Positions 24,704 through 33,511 of a DNA stretch of 64,000 bases are shown one piece after another. The number at the start of each line of letters is the position of its first letter. Positions within the stretch are counted from its first letter, which is position 1. The stretch lies in the NCBI RefSeq assembly GCF_004362395.1, contig NZ_SNWE01000016.1:37766-101765 (forward strand), in the 5' to 3' direction. The translations under genes and the position numbers were made by a program. The notes under the pieces were generated by a model. That model was not told the DNA's origin. It ran no database searches and worked only from the letters and a program-made list of their open reading frames with translations. This stretch comes from Salegentibacter sp. 24 (lineage in GTDB: Bacteria > Bacteroidota > Bacteroidia > Flavobacteriales > Flavobacteriaceae).

Positions 24704-26515
24704 TTAAAAACTAGCTGAAAGTAGGAGAGAACCCGTTACCCAAAGTACCAGAGAGAGAATACCTCCAATGATAAAAAAATGCCTGAATCGGTAAATACCC
24801 ATTCCGTAAATAATAGTGTTTGTTTGATAACCAACAGGGGTGAAAAAACTGAAGTTGGAAGCAAATAAAACCGATAGTATAAAAGGTTTGGGATCCATTT
24901 GCATACTTGCTGCAATACTTATGGCAATAGGAGTGATAATAATAGCAGTAGCATTATTAGAAATAAATCCGCTAAGGATCATTGTGACCAAAAACAAGAT
25001 TCCGATAACAATCGTATCGGTCTGATTTTGAAAAATTAACATTAATTGATCTGAGATCCATTGATCGGCCCCGGTATTGCTCATCGCTACACCTAGGGGA
25101 ATCATTCCGGCCAAAAGAAAAATAATTTGCCAGTTTACCTGGGAATAAATTTTTCCTAAATCTATACACTTGGTAAAAATCATTAAAAAGCAGCCAATAA
25201 TAGCACTTTTTAAAATAGGAAAAATTGAAAATGCCGACAGTCCAATAACAACTAACAAAATAGCTAAAGAAAGATATCTCTTAGTTTTTGTAGTGACTTC
25301 AATATTTTTATGCTGCTGTAAAATAGTAACATTTTCAATCTTTTGAAGCTCGTCAAGGGCGCTTTGGCTAACCTCCACAAGCAGTCGGTCCCCAACCCTT
25401 AATTCAATTTCATCTGTACCTCGATTAAAAATTCGTCTTCTTGGATTTCTAAAATTTCTACGCTTTCTTATCGCTAATGGAACAGCGCCGTGAAGGTCAT
25501 ACCACCCCACGGTTTTAATACTTTTTCCAATTAAGGGAGAGTTTGGCAACATTAATATTTCCACTACCTGTATATTTTCTTCCAGGTCATCAGAATCAGT
25601 GATAGGATCAGTAAGTTTTTTATTGTCATTTTCCTTGATGACAGTAAAACCTTCAGCATCTTTTAGTTTTATTAAATTTTTAAGATTGCAACGTAACAGA
25701 AGTTGATCTCCTTCTTTGAGCGTTGTGAATTTACCCGGACGATCATTTATAATGCCGTTACGCTTTAGTCTTAAAACCTCAATATCCTGATTATCATATA
25801 AAAGGCTTTCACTAATGCTTTGTCCAATTACACTTGAATTTTTGGTTATGATAACCTTAGTGATATATTCATCGAGATTATAATCTTCACTGATTTGAGT
25901 TTTTTTAGTCCTGGGTAGCAATTTTACCATGGAACTTACTATTACTATGGTAATAACCATAAAAATTATACCATACCATGTAAATTCAAAAAAGCTAAAG
26001 CGTTCTATACCGCGTTCTACAGCAACGGCATTTACAATAAGGTTAGTTGAGGTTCCCATAAGGGTACAACTTCCCCCAATAATACCAGCAAAGGAGATAG
26101 GTAATAGTAATTTCGAATTAGGGATATCGTACTTGGCAGATAATTCTGTTATAATCTTGATAAAAACAATTACCACGGCAGTAGTATTGATAAATGCCGA
26201 GATGCTCCCGGCAATAAACATAAAAGCAGGAACCATAAGAAATACCGGGAGCACTCGTAAACTTTTGAGTCCGCTGGCAAGCCAGTCTATTACTCCATTT
26301 GTTTCTAAGCCAATGGCAATTATCATTAAAGCGAGAACCGTAATAGTTGCCGGACTTGAAAATCCAGAAATAGCTTCTTCCGGGCTAACAACATTCGTTA
26401 ATAATAAAGATGCGAGAATAAAAAAGGCAATTTTATCTACCGGAAAAACTTCCAGTGCAAAAAGAACAATTACCACAATTATGATAAAAAACAATATGGC
26501 TATCTCCAGACTCAT
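24704..26515 (-). CDS. SLC13-family sodium-coupled transporter with two TrkA_C domains
   Basis: A 603-residue inner-membrane protein of the DASS/CitT (SLC13) family. There are membrane segments in residues about 1-200 and 395-603, with the conserved FINTTAVVIVFIKI near 106 and GFISNNATAIIITPIAI near 518, the two SNT/NNT-type substrate and sodium sites. Between the halves lie two RCK_C/TrkA_C regulatory domains (about 218-285 and 315-385), an arrangement typical of SLC13 sulfate or dicarboxylate permeases. The substrate is not determined. Confidence 0.9.
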   Translation of the reverse strand: MSLEIAILFFIIIVVIVLFALEVFPVDKIAFFILASLLLTNVVSPEEAISGFSSPATITVLALMIIAIGLETNGVIDWLASGLKSLRVLPVFLMVPAFMFIAGSISAFINTTAVVIVFIKIITELSAKYDIPNSKLLLPISFAGIIGGSCTLMGTSTNLIVNAVAVERGIERFSFFEFTWYGIIFMVITIVIVSSMVKLLPRTKKTQISEDYNLDEYITKVIITKNSSVIGQSISESLLYDNQDIEVLRLKRNGIINDRPGKFTTLKEGDQLLLRCNLKNLIKLKDAEGFTVIKENDNKKLTDPITDSDDLEENIQVVEILMLPNSPLIGKSIKTVGWYDLHGAVPLAIRKRRNFRNPRRRIFNRGTDEIELRVGDRLLVEVSQSALDELQKIENVTILQQHKNIEVTTKTKRYLSLAILLVVIGLSAFSIFPILKSAIIGCFLMIFTKCIDLGKIYSQVNWQIIFLLAGMIPLGVAMSNTGADQWISDQLMLIFQNQTDTIVIGILFLVTMILSGFISNNATAIIITPIAISIAASMQMDPKPFILSVLFASNFSFFTPVGYQTNTIIYGMGIYRFRHFFIIGGILSLVLWVTGSLLLSASF

Positions 26516-26649
26516 TATTTAAATTTATAAAATAAAAATAAGGGAATACACCTTTGCAAAATTCTTCTTCTGAAAGATTTATGATTTATTATTTCCTTAT
26601 AATTTTCATCAAGCCATATTAATTCCTATTTTCAAAGTTAAAAAGAATT

Positions 26650-27144
26650 ATGAGCAGAGGATTTGTAAAAGAGGACGATCAGGAAGAGGCGCCTATGATT
26701 CCGCCAAGAGCGGCTCTGCCTGCAGGAGAAACTAATTATGTAACTCCAATGGGTTTAAAGGAATTAAAGGAGGAAGAAGAAGAACTTATTAAAGAGAGAG
26801 CCGATCTCGATAAAGAAAATGATACCGAACGCAGAAGATCACAAGCTGTTATTGATGGTAACCTGAAATTATTAAGGGATCGAATTAATACCGCCAGAAT
26901 CTTAAATCCTAAAGATCAGCCCACAGATGAAGTGAGATTTGGGGCTCTAGTTGAGTTGAAACAAGATGGGAATATTCAAAAATTTCAAATTGTAGGTGTG
27001 GATGAAGCCGATGTGAAAAAGCAAAAGATCGCCTTTGTAGCACCGATTGCAAAAGCCGTGACCGGGAAAAAACTCGGTGAGAAGGTCGACTTTAAATTAG
27101 GTGAGGAAACCCGAAAGCTGGAAATCCTTAAAATATCTTATTAA
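26650..27144 (+). CDS. GreA/GreB-related factor lacking the canonical tip motif
   Basis: A 164-residue protein. Residues about 85-163 match the GreA/GreB C-terminal FKBP-like domain (VRFGALVELKQDGNIQKFQIVGVDEAD, FVAPIAKAVTGKKLGEKVDF). Residues about 30-80 form a shortened coiled coil. Gre factors place an Asp/Glu pair of a GD.sEN.ey motif at the coil tip to stimulate RNA cleavage by RNA polymerase; here the tip reads RADLDKENDTERRRS, without that motif. It may bind the polymerase secondary channel with altered activity. It overlaps the next gene by one base (TAATG). Confidence 0.8.
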   Translation: MSRGFVKEDDQEEAPMIPPRAALPAGETNYVTPMGLKELKEEEEELIKERADLDKENDTERRRSQAVIDGNLKLLRDRINTARILNPKDQPTDEVRFGALVELKQDGNIQKFQIVGVDEADVKKQKIAFVAPIAKAVTGKKLGEKVDFKLGEETRKLEILKISY

Positions 27145-29048
27145 TGGGCGTATACGTTGTGATGGGCGTTTCTGGTTCAGGTAAAACTACCATCGGAAAA
27201 TTACTTTCTAAAGAATTAAACTTGCCATTTTATGATGCCGATGATTTCCATCCTGGCGAAAATGTGGTAAAGATGAAAAATGGGATTCCCCTGCAGGATG
27301 CCGACCGAGAGGGCTGGTTATCGGTTTTAGCTGATAATATTCAAGGGTGGGATAAAAGTGGTGGTGCTGTTTTAGCCTGTTCTGCTTTAAAAGAAAAATA
27401 TAGAAAACAGTTGACTTCAATACCGGAAGATGATTTAAAATGGATTTTCCTTTGGGCTGATTTTGATGTGATTTTAAACAGGCTAAAAGTTCGAAAAGAC
27501 CATTATTTCAAACCTGAGATGCTTGCTTCACAATTCGAAACATTGGAAGAGCCAAATTATGGATTACCAATAAATGTAAATACTTCTGAAGAAAATATTT
27601 TAAAGAATATTATGGCAAAAATCAAAACTCCTGAAGCTGAAATCGGACTTATTGGACTTGGTGTAATGGGAAAGAGTTTGGCTTTAAATATGCTTTCCAA
27701 TAAAGTTAACCTTTCTGTCTTTAACCGGCATGTTCCCCGAAAGGAAGAAAATATTGCCAAAAGTTTTGTTGAAGAAAATTCTAAAAAATATTTTTTTAAT
27801 GGTTTTGATGATGTCAAGGAATTTATTTCCTCATTAAAACGACCACGGAAAATTTTATTAATGGTAAATGCCGGTGCTGCTGTTGATGCTGTGATCGAAA
27901 GCATTATTCCTTTTTTAGAAAAAGGAGATACTATTACCGACGGTGGAAATTCACATTATAAAGACACTTTTCGAAGGGAGCAGCTATTAAAAAAAAAAGG
28001 GATTCATTTTATTGGTTCCGGAATTTCTGGAGGGGAAGAAGGAGCCTTATATGGACCTTCTATAATGCCCGGTGGTTCTGAAGAGGCCTATAAACAAATG
28101 GGACCGATATTGGAAAAAATCGCTGCTAAGGATAAAAATGGAAATCCTTGTTGTACACATATAGGTCCAGATGGGGCTGGCCATTTTGTGAAAATGTTGC
28201 ATAATGGTATTGAATATGGTGAAATGCAACTAATAGCTGAAATTTATCATTTCCTTCGATTTTACACTAAGACAGCGCCAGGAACAATTGCAGATCTTTT
28301 TGATTCCTGGAATAAGGAATTAAAAAGTTATCTTCTGGAAATCTCCGTAAACATTCTTCGGAAAAAGGAAAATGAAGGGTTTCTTATCGATAAAATACTG
28401 GATACGGCAAAACAAAAAGGGACCGGAGGCTGGTCTACCTATGCGGCTTTGGAATTGGGTGTTTCATTAGATACAATTACCGCAGCGGTCTGGGCCAGAA
28501 ATATTTCAGGAATGAAAGAAATTCGGGTAGACGCTTCAAATCTGTATGGGAACACGTATAGTCAGAAGGGAAATTTTAATGAACTAAAAAAGGAATTATT
28601 CCGCGCGTATAAAACAGCAAGTATTATTAATCATGCCATAGGTTATGATCTACTTCGGGCTGCTTCCTTGGAATTCAACTGGAATCTTAATTTATCTGAA
28701 ATTTCTCGTATTTGGACCAATGGTTGTATTATTAGATCGCAGTTTATGGAAGATCTTGTGCGCATTTTTAAAGTTTCGGATAATCATTTATTAATGAATA
28801 ATAACATTATTCCAGAAATAAAGAAAAATCATGCGGCATTAGCAAAAACGGTAGGAATTTCTATAGAAGCTGGCTATGCTGTTCCGGTTTTATCGGCCTC
28901 GATAAATTATTTGCTGAATTTTACATCTAGTCAAAATTCGGCAAATATGGTACAGGCCCAGCGAGATTATTTTGGGTCCCATACTTATGAAAGAACCGAT
29001 AAACCCCGCGGAGAATTCTTTCACACGCTATGGAAAAACAATAGTTAA
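27144..29048 (+). CDS. gluconokinase / 6-phosphogluconate dehydrogenase fusion
   Basis: A 634-residue two-enzyme protein. Residues 1-155 are a GntK-type gluconokinase: P-loop GVSGSGKTT (8-16), DADDFHPGENVVKM, VLACSALKEKYR and the RKDHYFKPEMLASQF block. Residues about 165-634 are a full-length Gnd: GLGVMGKSLALNML, GGNSHYKD, SGISGGEEGA, HFVKMLHNGIEYGEMQ (catalytic Lys, His and Asn), KGTGGWS and a C-terminal FGSHTYERTDKPRGEFFH. The fusion would convert gluconate to 6-phosphogluconate and then oxidatively decarboxylate it to ribulose 5-phosphate. It overlaps gntP by one base, so uptake and use are coupled. No frameshift between halves is seen. Confidence 0.94.
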   Translation: MGVYVVMGVSGSGKTTIGKLLSKELNLPFYDADDFHPGENVVKMKNGIPLQDADREGWLSVLADNIQGWDKSGGAVLACSALKEKYRKQLTSIPEDDLKWIFLWADFDVILNRLKVRKDHYFKPEMLASQFETLEEPNYGLPINVNTSEENILKNIMAKIKTPEAEIGLIGLGVMGKSLALNMLSNKVNLSVFNRHVPRKEENIAKSFVEENSKKYFFNGFDDVKEFISSLKRPRKILLMVNAGAAVDAVIESIIPFLEKGDTITDGGNSHYKDTFRREQLLKKKGIHFIGSGISGGEEGALYGPSIMPGGSEEAYKQMGPILEKIAAKDKNGNPCCTHIGPDGAGHFVKMLHNGIEYGEMQLIAEIYHFLRFYTKTAPGTIADLFDSWNKELKSYLLEISVNILRKKENEGFLIDKILDTAKQKGTGGWSTYAALELGVSLDTITAAVWARNISGMKEIRVDASNLYGNTYSQKGNFNELKKELFRAYKTASIINHAIGYDLLRAASLEFNWNLNLSEISRIWTNGCIIRSQFMEDLVRIFKVSDNHLLMNNNIIPEIKKNHAALAKTVGISIEAGYAVPVLSASINYLLNFTSSQNSANMVQAQRDYFGSHTYERTDKPRGEFFHTLWKNNS

Positions 29049-30394
29049 TGGATTTACAATTACTCTTTGCCGTTTTCGCCGGAATTGCGCTTTTGCTTTT
29101 TCTTATTTTAAAATTGAAAATTCAGGCTTTTCTGGCCTTATTAATCGTTTGTATTGCTGTTGGAATTCTTGCCGGGATGCCTGCTGGGGAGATCCTGGAA
29201 ACTGTAAAAGTTGGGATGGGCAGTACCCTAGGTTTTGTCGCTACAGTCGTGGGATTAGGGGCTTTATTTGGTGGAGTGCTGGAGCAATCTGGCGGAGCGC
29301 AACGCCTGGCTTCCTTCTTACTGAAAAAAACAGGCGATGAAAAAGCATCCTGGGCAATGATGGTTACCGGTTTTGTAGTGGCTATCCCTGTATTTTTTGA
29401 TGTTGCTTTCATTATACTGGTACCAGTAACCTATGCTTTGAGCAAGCGTACTGGAAAATCACTTTTGCTTTATGCGTTGCCTTTGCTTGCCGGTTTGGCT
29501 ATTACTCACGCATTTATTCCTCCTACTCCAGGACCCATTGCGGTTGCTGATATCCTGGGAGCAGATCTGGGGTGGGTCATTGTTTTTGGATTTTTAGCCG
29601 GAATTCCCGCAGCAATCATCAGTGGACCTATTTTTGCCAGATATATTTCAAAAAAAATACAGATTGAACCTAAAACTTTTACCGAGGAAATTGAATATGA
29701 TGAAGCTAAAGCGCCTTCTCCTGCTCTTATAATTTCCATAATTTTAATCCCTATTTTTCTCATTGTAGCCAATACTTTAGTGGAAAGTCCTTTATTGGAT
29801 GGGGTTTCAATACCTGAAGGTGTGTTATACGCAATAGAATTAGTGGGACATCCTTTTTCAGCACTGATCATTGCAAATCTTGTTGCCTGGTATTTCCTAG
29901 GAGTTAAGCGGGGAATGCAAAAAGAATTTTTATTGAAAGTAGCTACAAAATCCTTTCAAGCAGCAGGGATAATTATCTTGCTTACCGGCGCCGGAGGCGC
30001 TTTTAAACAGATCCTGATCAATACGGGTGCCGGAGAAATGATTGCTGATGCATTGAATAATGCCTGGTTCAATCCCTTGGTTTTTGGGTTTATTATTGCG
30101 GCCTTGGTTAGAATTTTACAAGGATCTTCTACCGTAGCCATGATAACCGCAGCCGGAATTACCGCCCCTGTCTTAACCGGGGGTGACTATTCTATGCCGC
30201 AAACTTCGCTAATAGTAATCGCTATTGCTTCTGGGGCATCAATTTTATCCCACGTCAACGATAGTGGGTTTTGGTTGGTAGGCCAATATTTGGGTTTAAC
30301 CGAAAAACAAACTTTTAAATCCTGGACGGTAATGACCACTATTATTGCGATAGTTGGTCTTGCTGTCTCATTAGTTATATGGTATCTAATATAA
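29048..30394 (+). CDS. GntP-family gluconate:H+ symporter
   Basis: A 448-residue inner-membrane permease with about 12-14 hydrophobic segments. Family blocks are GMGSTLGFVATVVGLGALFGGVLEQSGGA near 56-84, ITHAFIPPTPGPIAVADILGAD near 152-173 and LQGSSTVAMITAAGI near 355-370. With the kinase/dehydrogenase fusion directly upstream (TAATG overlap), gluconate is the likely substrate. It is convergent with the usher-like gene with one base between stop codons and no terminator in the gap. Confidence 0.93.
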   Translation: MDLQLLFAVFAGIALLLFLILKLKIQAFLALLIVCIAVGILAGMPAGEILETVKVGMGSTLGFVATVVGLGALFGGVLEQSGGAQRLASFLLKKTGDEKASWAMMVTGFVVAIPVFFDVAFIILVPVTYALSKRTGKSLLLYALPLLAGLAITHAFIPPTPGPIAVADILGADLGWVIVFGFLAGIPAAIISGPIFARYISKKIQIEPKTFTEEIEYDEAKAPSPALIISIILIPIFLIVANTLVESPLLDGVSIPEGVLYAIELVGHPFSALIIANLVAWYFLGVKRGMQKEFLLKVATKSFQAAGIIILLTGAGGAFKQILINTGAGEMIADALNNAWFNPLVFGFIIAALVRILQGSSTVAMITAAGITAPVLTGGDYSMPQTSLIVIAIASGASILSHVNDSGFWLVGQYLGLTEKQTFKSWTVMTTIIAIVGLAVSLVIWYLI

Positions 30395-30395
30395 C

Positions 30396-32963
30396 CTATT
30401 GCCTTTCAATGGTGAATTCCAGTGTATCCACAATATCGCCATATTTATCAACCTGAATCTCAAATTCTATGGCTTGGCTAGCAGTATAATCAAGTTTCTG
30501 CATTTGTAAGGGGTCGATTTCGGCAATATAATTTCCGGGTTCTAAGCCGAGATAAGTAAAGTAACCATCGCTTTCAGTCAAAATTTGTTTTACAAGATTG
30601 TTATTCTCATCTAAAATATTTACTGTAATTCTTCCCTGGCCGCGCAGGCTGTTCCCACTTTTTAAGTAAACCATTCCGCCAGCTTCGCCCAAAACTTCTA
30701 CCGGAACTTCTATTTCCTGAAACTGATTTGGAAGGGTGTGCACTTTTATTTTTTCGTTTTTCACCTTCCAGGCAATATTATCCAGGCTAGTAGGATCAAT
30801 TTCAAGCAAAATATCTATATAGGGCTGAAGTTCAGAAATTCGTAAAACGGTTTCCTCTTCATTATAAGAAAATTGGCCATTAGTGTTTTTTAATTCCATT
30901 CCCTTTACAGCCGGCTCCATTGCATCCCGTTTACCATTAGTATTGTAATCTAAGAACGGAATAATACTTATCGCCGCCTTAGACATCGCAGTACGGTTAT
31001 TTGCCATTACATAACCGGTGTTATCATCGAGGAATAAACTACCACGTGCCGATTGTACAAAAGAGTTATTGCGATTCCCTAATCTTGAAATCGCCGAAGT
31101 TTGGGCGAAATTTAAGGCATATCTTAAACCAACTTCAAAAATATGGGCATTCCTAAGTAAATTATTTTCATAGGCAATGTTAAGAAAGCCTTGATCAAAA
31201 ACTGGGCGTTCTATTTCCAAAATAATATTATTGAATTGATGTCGGCTAAAATCATACTGCAGCTGAGGTGAAAAAAGAAACTTATACGGTAGGCGGTAAT
31301 TTTGGGAAAGCGAGGTGTAAATAGTAGGTTGTTTTACACGATCGTTATAAATTCCATAGGTAGTTATGTTAGTACTAATGCCCATAATTGCCCCGGAAAG
31401 TAATAATTGCGCCGTTGTAAATTCTGTAGTCGGCATAATGATCTGGTTTACACTAAATCTACTGAATATCGAGAATTTATTTGTACGAATAGGAGCTGAA
31501 AAGCTTATTTTTCTTTCTTCCAGGTAATTAAAATTGATTGCCGCTTGATCCTTATCGTATTTAATGTAGTTAAGATCAACCTGTAAATTTCCAGGCGTGC
31601 GGTAACTTAAAAGTCCTTCCCCTTTTACACCGTGTATATATTCTCCTGAAAACAAAAAATTTGAAGCAAACCTGACAGAAGAATTAACAAACGGCATCAC
31701 CTTTTTATCGATAACTCCACTGAAATATTCCGCACCAGCACCAATGGTTACTGAATTACTCAGACCGTAATTCAAATTAATCCGGGAAAAACGATGCATA
31801 CTTTCATCTTCTACAACTCCTGCGCTAAGGGTATATTCCAATTCATTCTTCGGGACAAAATTGTAAGGAATATTAATGATTCGTTCTTCAATACGCTCCT
31901 GCCCATAAGGACCGTAATATTTCAACCTCACTGCGGTGTTACCGTACATCAGCGGTACATCAAAAGCAAAAAATCCTGAGGCATCAGCCTGGGTAAATTC
32001 AACCAGAACGTTATTTACATAGAGTTCCACCGTCCACCGTGGATTGGTGTAATCGCTTAACAGGTAGGTCCCAAAAGAACGCCTGTTTTGAAACGGACTG
32101 TTACTAATTTGTACTCCACTTACGGGCGCGAATAGGGAAGAGGTAGCTCTTGTGAAAATTCTACCCACGGTTATCTGTTTAAACAATCGGCTTTCACTAT
32201 TTATGTGACGCCACTGATAAAATTGGTTGCGGGAATCGAATGCAACCCGCGTGGAATAATTTAGCATTAAATTGGTTTCTCCACCAAGAAACATCGTTCC
32301 CAATCCAAGCGTTAAACGATTATCGTCATCAAATTCACTCTGCTGGGTAGTGACAACTCCCCAATCTAGAGTTCCGCCCTTAAAGAATGGGTAGTTTCGG
32401 GTTATTGTGGTATCGGTTTGAATTACTCCTTTAATACGGTTCAAATTTTCGCGTAGTTTTGCTAAACGCATCTCCTTAATTACTGGTAACTCCTTATCTG
32501 TTTCTAAATTTACCGATAGGCTTCTGAAGGAAAAATTGGTGTTTAAATTAAATATCTCACCAAATAGATTTGATTTAAGGTAAAAAGTAGTGGGAGACTG
32601 GAGGTAATCATTTTCACTTAATTCAAACTCTTCATTTCTATACAGTATTTTATTTTCTGAGGAATTTATAACATAAGAAGAATCTGGGTTTATTATAAAG
32701 CCTTCTGTGCCCCAGCTTGTTTTTTGATTCTTAATCTTTAAGAAATCAAAAAGCTCCTTTACCGGAAGGTAAGCATCCTGTCCTTTGATCGCGATAGGAA
32801 TATCAATCGTACCAAGGTTTGGAACGTTCATTTCTACGCTTAATTCATCGTAGTCAGGTAAATCTTCCTGAGTCATCGCTGAAAAGGAAGTAAGTACTAA
32901 AAGAATTACAAGGAAGAGTTTTTTATAAACCTCAATAGAAAAAGCGCGAAGTAGGGTTTGCAT
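30396..32963 (-). CDS. fimbrial usher-like outer-membrane protein
   Basis: An 855-residue protein with a signal peptide (about 1-31). A periplasmic N-terminal domain (about 40-110, YLPVKELFDFLKI) precedes a long beta-rich part with alternating aromatic strands (about 120-640). In it VSGVQISNSPFQNRRSFGTYLLSDYTNPRWTVELYVNNVLVEF, ASGFFAFDVPLMYGNTAVRLKYYG and FVPKNELEYTLSAGVV resemble the usher core (the plug and following strands of FimD/PapC). A C-terminal part has FLDYNTNGKRDAMEPAVKGM and a second SdrD-B/carboxypeptidase-regulatory-like domain (GYFTYLGLEPGNYIAEI). In the same operon lie pilin-like DUF4402 proteins and a PapD-like chaperone, which is the main reason for the usher call. A general outer-membrane beta-barrel is the alternative. 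Confidence 0.7.
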   Translation of the reverse strand: MQTLLRAFSIEVYKKLFLVILLVLTSFSAMTQEDLPDYDELSVEMNVPNLGTIDIPIAIKGQDAYLPVKELFDFLKIKNQKTSWGTEGFIINPDSSYVINSSENKILYRNEEFELSENDYLQSPTTFYLKSNLFGEIFNLNTNFSFRSLSVNLETDKELPVIKEMRLAKLRENLNRIKGVIQTDTTITRNYPFFKGGTLDWGVVTTQQSEFDDDNRLTLGLGTMFLGGETNLMLNYSTRVAFDSRNQFYQWRHINSESRLFKQITVGRIFTRATSSLFAPVSGVQISNSPFQNRRSFGTYLLSDYTNPRWTVELYVNNVLVEFTQADASGFFAFDVPLMYGNTAVRLKYYGPYGQERIEERIINIPYNFVPKNELEYTLSAGVVEDESMHRFSRINLNYGLSNSVTIGAGAEYFSGVIDKKVMPFVNSSVRFASNFLFSGEYIHGVKGEGLLSYRTPGNLQVDLNYIKYDKDQAAINFNYLEERKISFSAPIRTNKFSIFSRFSVNQIIMPTTEFTTAQLLLSGAIMGISTNITTYGIYNDRVKQPTIYTSLSQNYRLPYKFLFSPQLQYDFSRHQFNNIILEIERPVFDQGFLNIAYENNLLRNAHIFEVGLRYALNFAQTSAISRLGNRNNSFVQSARGSLFLDDNTGYVMANNRTAMSKAAISIIPFLDYNTNGKRDAMEPAVKGMELKNTNGQFSYNEEETVLRISELQPYIDILLEIDPTSLDNIAWKVKNEKIKVHTLPNQFQEIEVPVEVLGEAGGMVYLKSGNSLRGQGRITVNILDENNNLVKQILTESDGYFTYLGLEPGNYIAEIDPLQMQKLDYTASQAIEFEIQVDKYGDIVDTLEFTIERQ

Positions 32964-32983
32964 TAAGCTTAGCGTTCTTACTA

Positions 32984-33502
32984 TTATTGATGAATAAAAT
33001 TGATGGTAAAAGTACCATTGTATCTACCCGGAAGCGTTCCGGAATTATCTGGGGGAATTTGTAAAGTACCACCTACAAAAACTTCATTGGGGATTTGAGT
33101 GTTTGGTGCCTGGGTCACAAAAACACGTTGACCCGTACTAAAATTATTTATCAGAAGCTGAATCTGTAATCCCGTCTCCTGATTTTCTAAAATAAATGGG
33201 CCTACAGATTGAATCTGAATTATGGTTCCTGGATTGGCATAGACATCAAAAAGAGCAGCTGAAACAGGCTCTCCAAAATTAAGTTCATAAATATCCCCAT
33301 CTACTGTGCGCTGACCATCATAACCAACCGTGACATTTCCTCCGGAATTACCAGCAGTAAATGATCCGAAATTAAGATTTCTGGAAGTTCTTACTTCTAC
33401 GGCTATCGGAACTGGTGGATTTTCTTGAGCTCTAATTTCAATTATTGAAAACATAAGCAGAAAAAACCAAAAAGCAGTTTTATAAAAGCGTCTATTTTGC
33501 AT
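32984..33502 (-). CDS. DUF4402 pilin-like subunit with short N-terminus
   Basis: A 172-residue secreted protein (signal peptide ending IRAQ, residue 26) with the DUF4402 pattern: LNFGSFTAGNSGGNVTV, an SAALFDV strand near the middle and a terminal GRYNGTFTINFIHQ strand. From the predicted cleavage site to the FGS motif it has about 20 residues, against 28-30 in the other three subunits of this locus. In chaperone-usher systems a missing N-terminal extension marks a tip subunit, so this one may cap or initiate the fibre (inference). It lies between the usher-like and T9SS-sorted genes, 20 and 9 bases away. Confidence 0.75.
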   Translation of the reverse strand: MQNRRFYKTAFWFFLLMFSIIEIRAQENPPVPIAVEVRTSRNLNFGSFTAGNSGGNVTVGYDGQRTVDGDIYELNFGEPVSAALFDVYANPGTIIQIQSVGPFILENQETGLQIQLLINNFSTGQRVFVTQAPNTQIPNEVFVGGTLQIPPDNSGTLPGRYNGTFTINFIHQ

Positions 33503-33511
33503 AGTTTTCGT

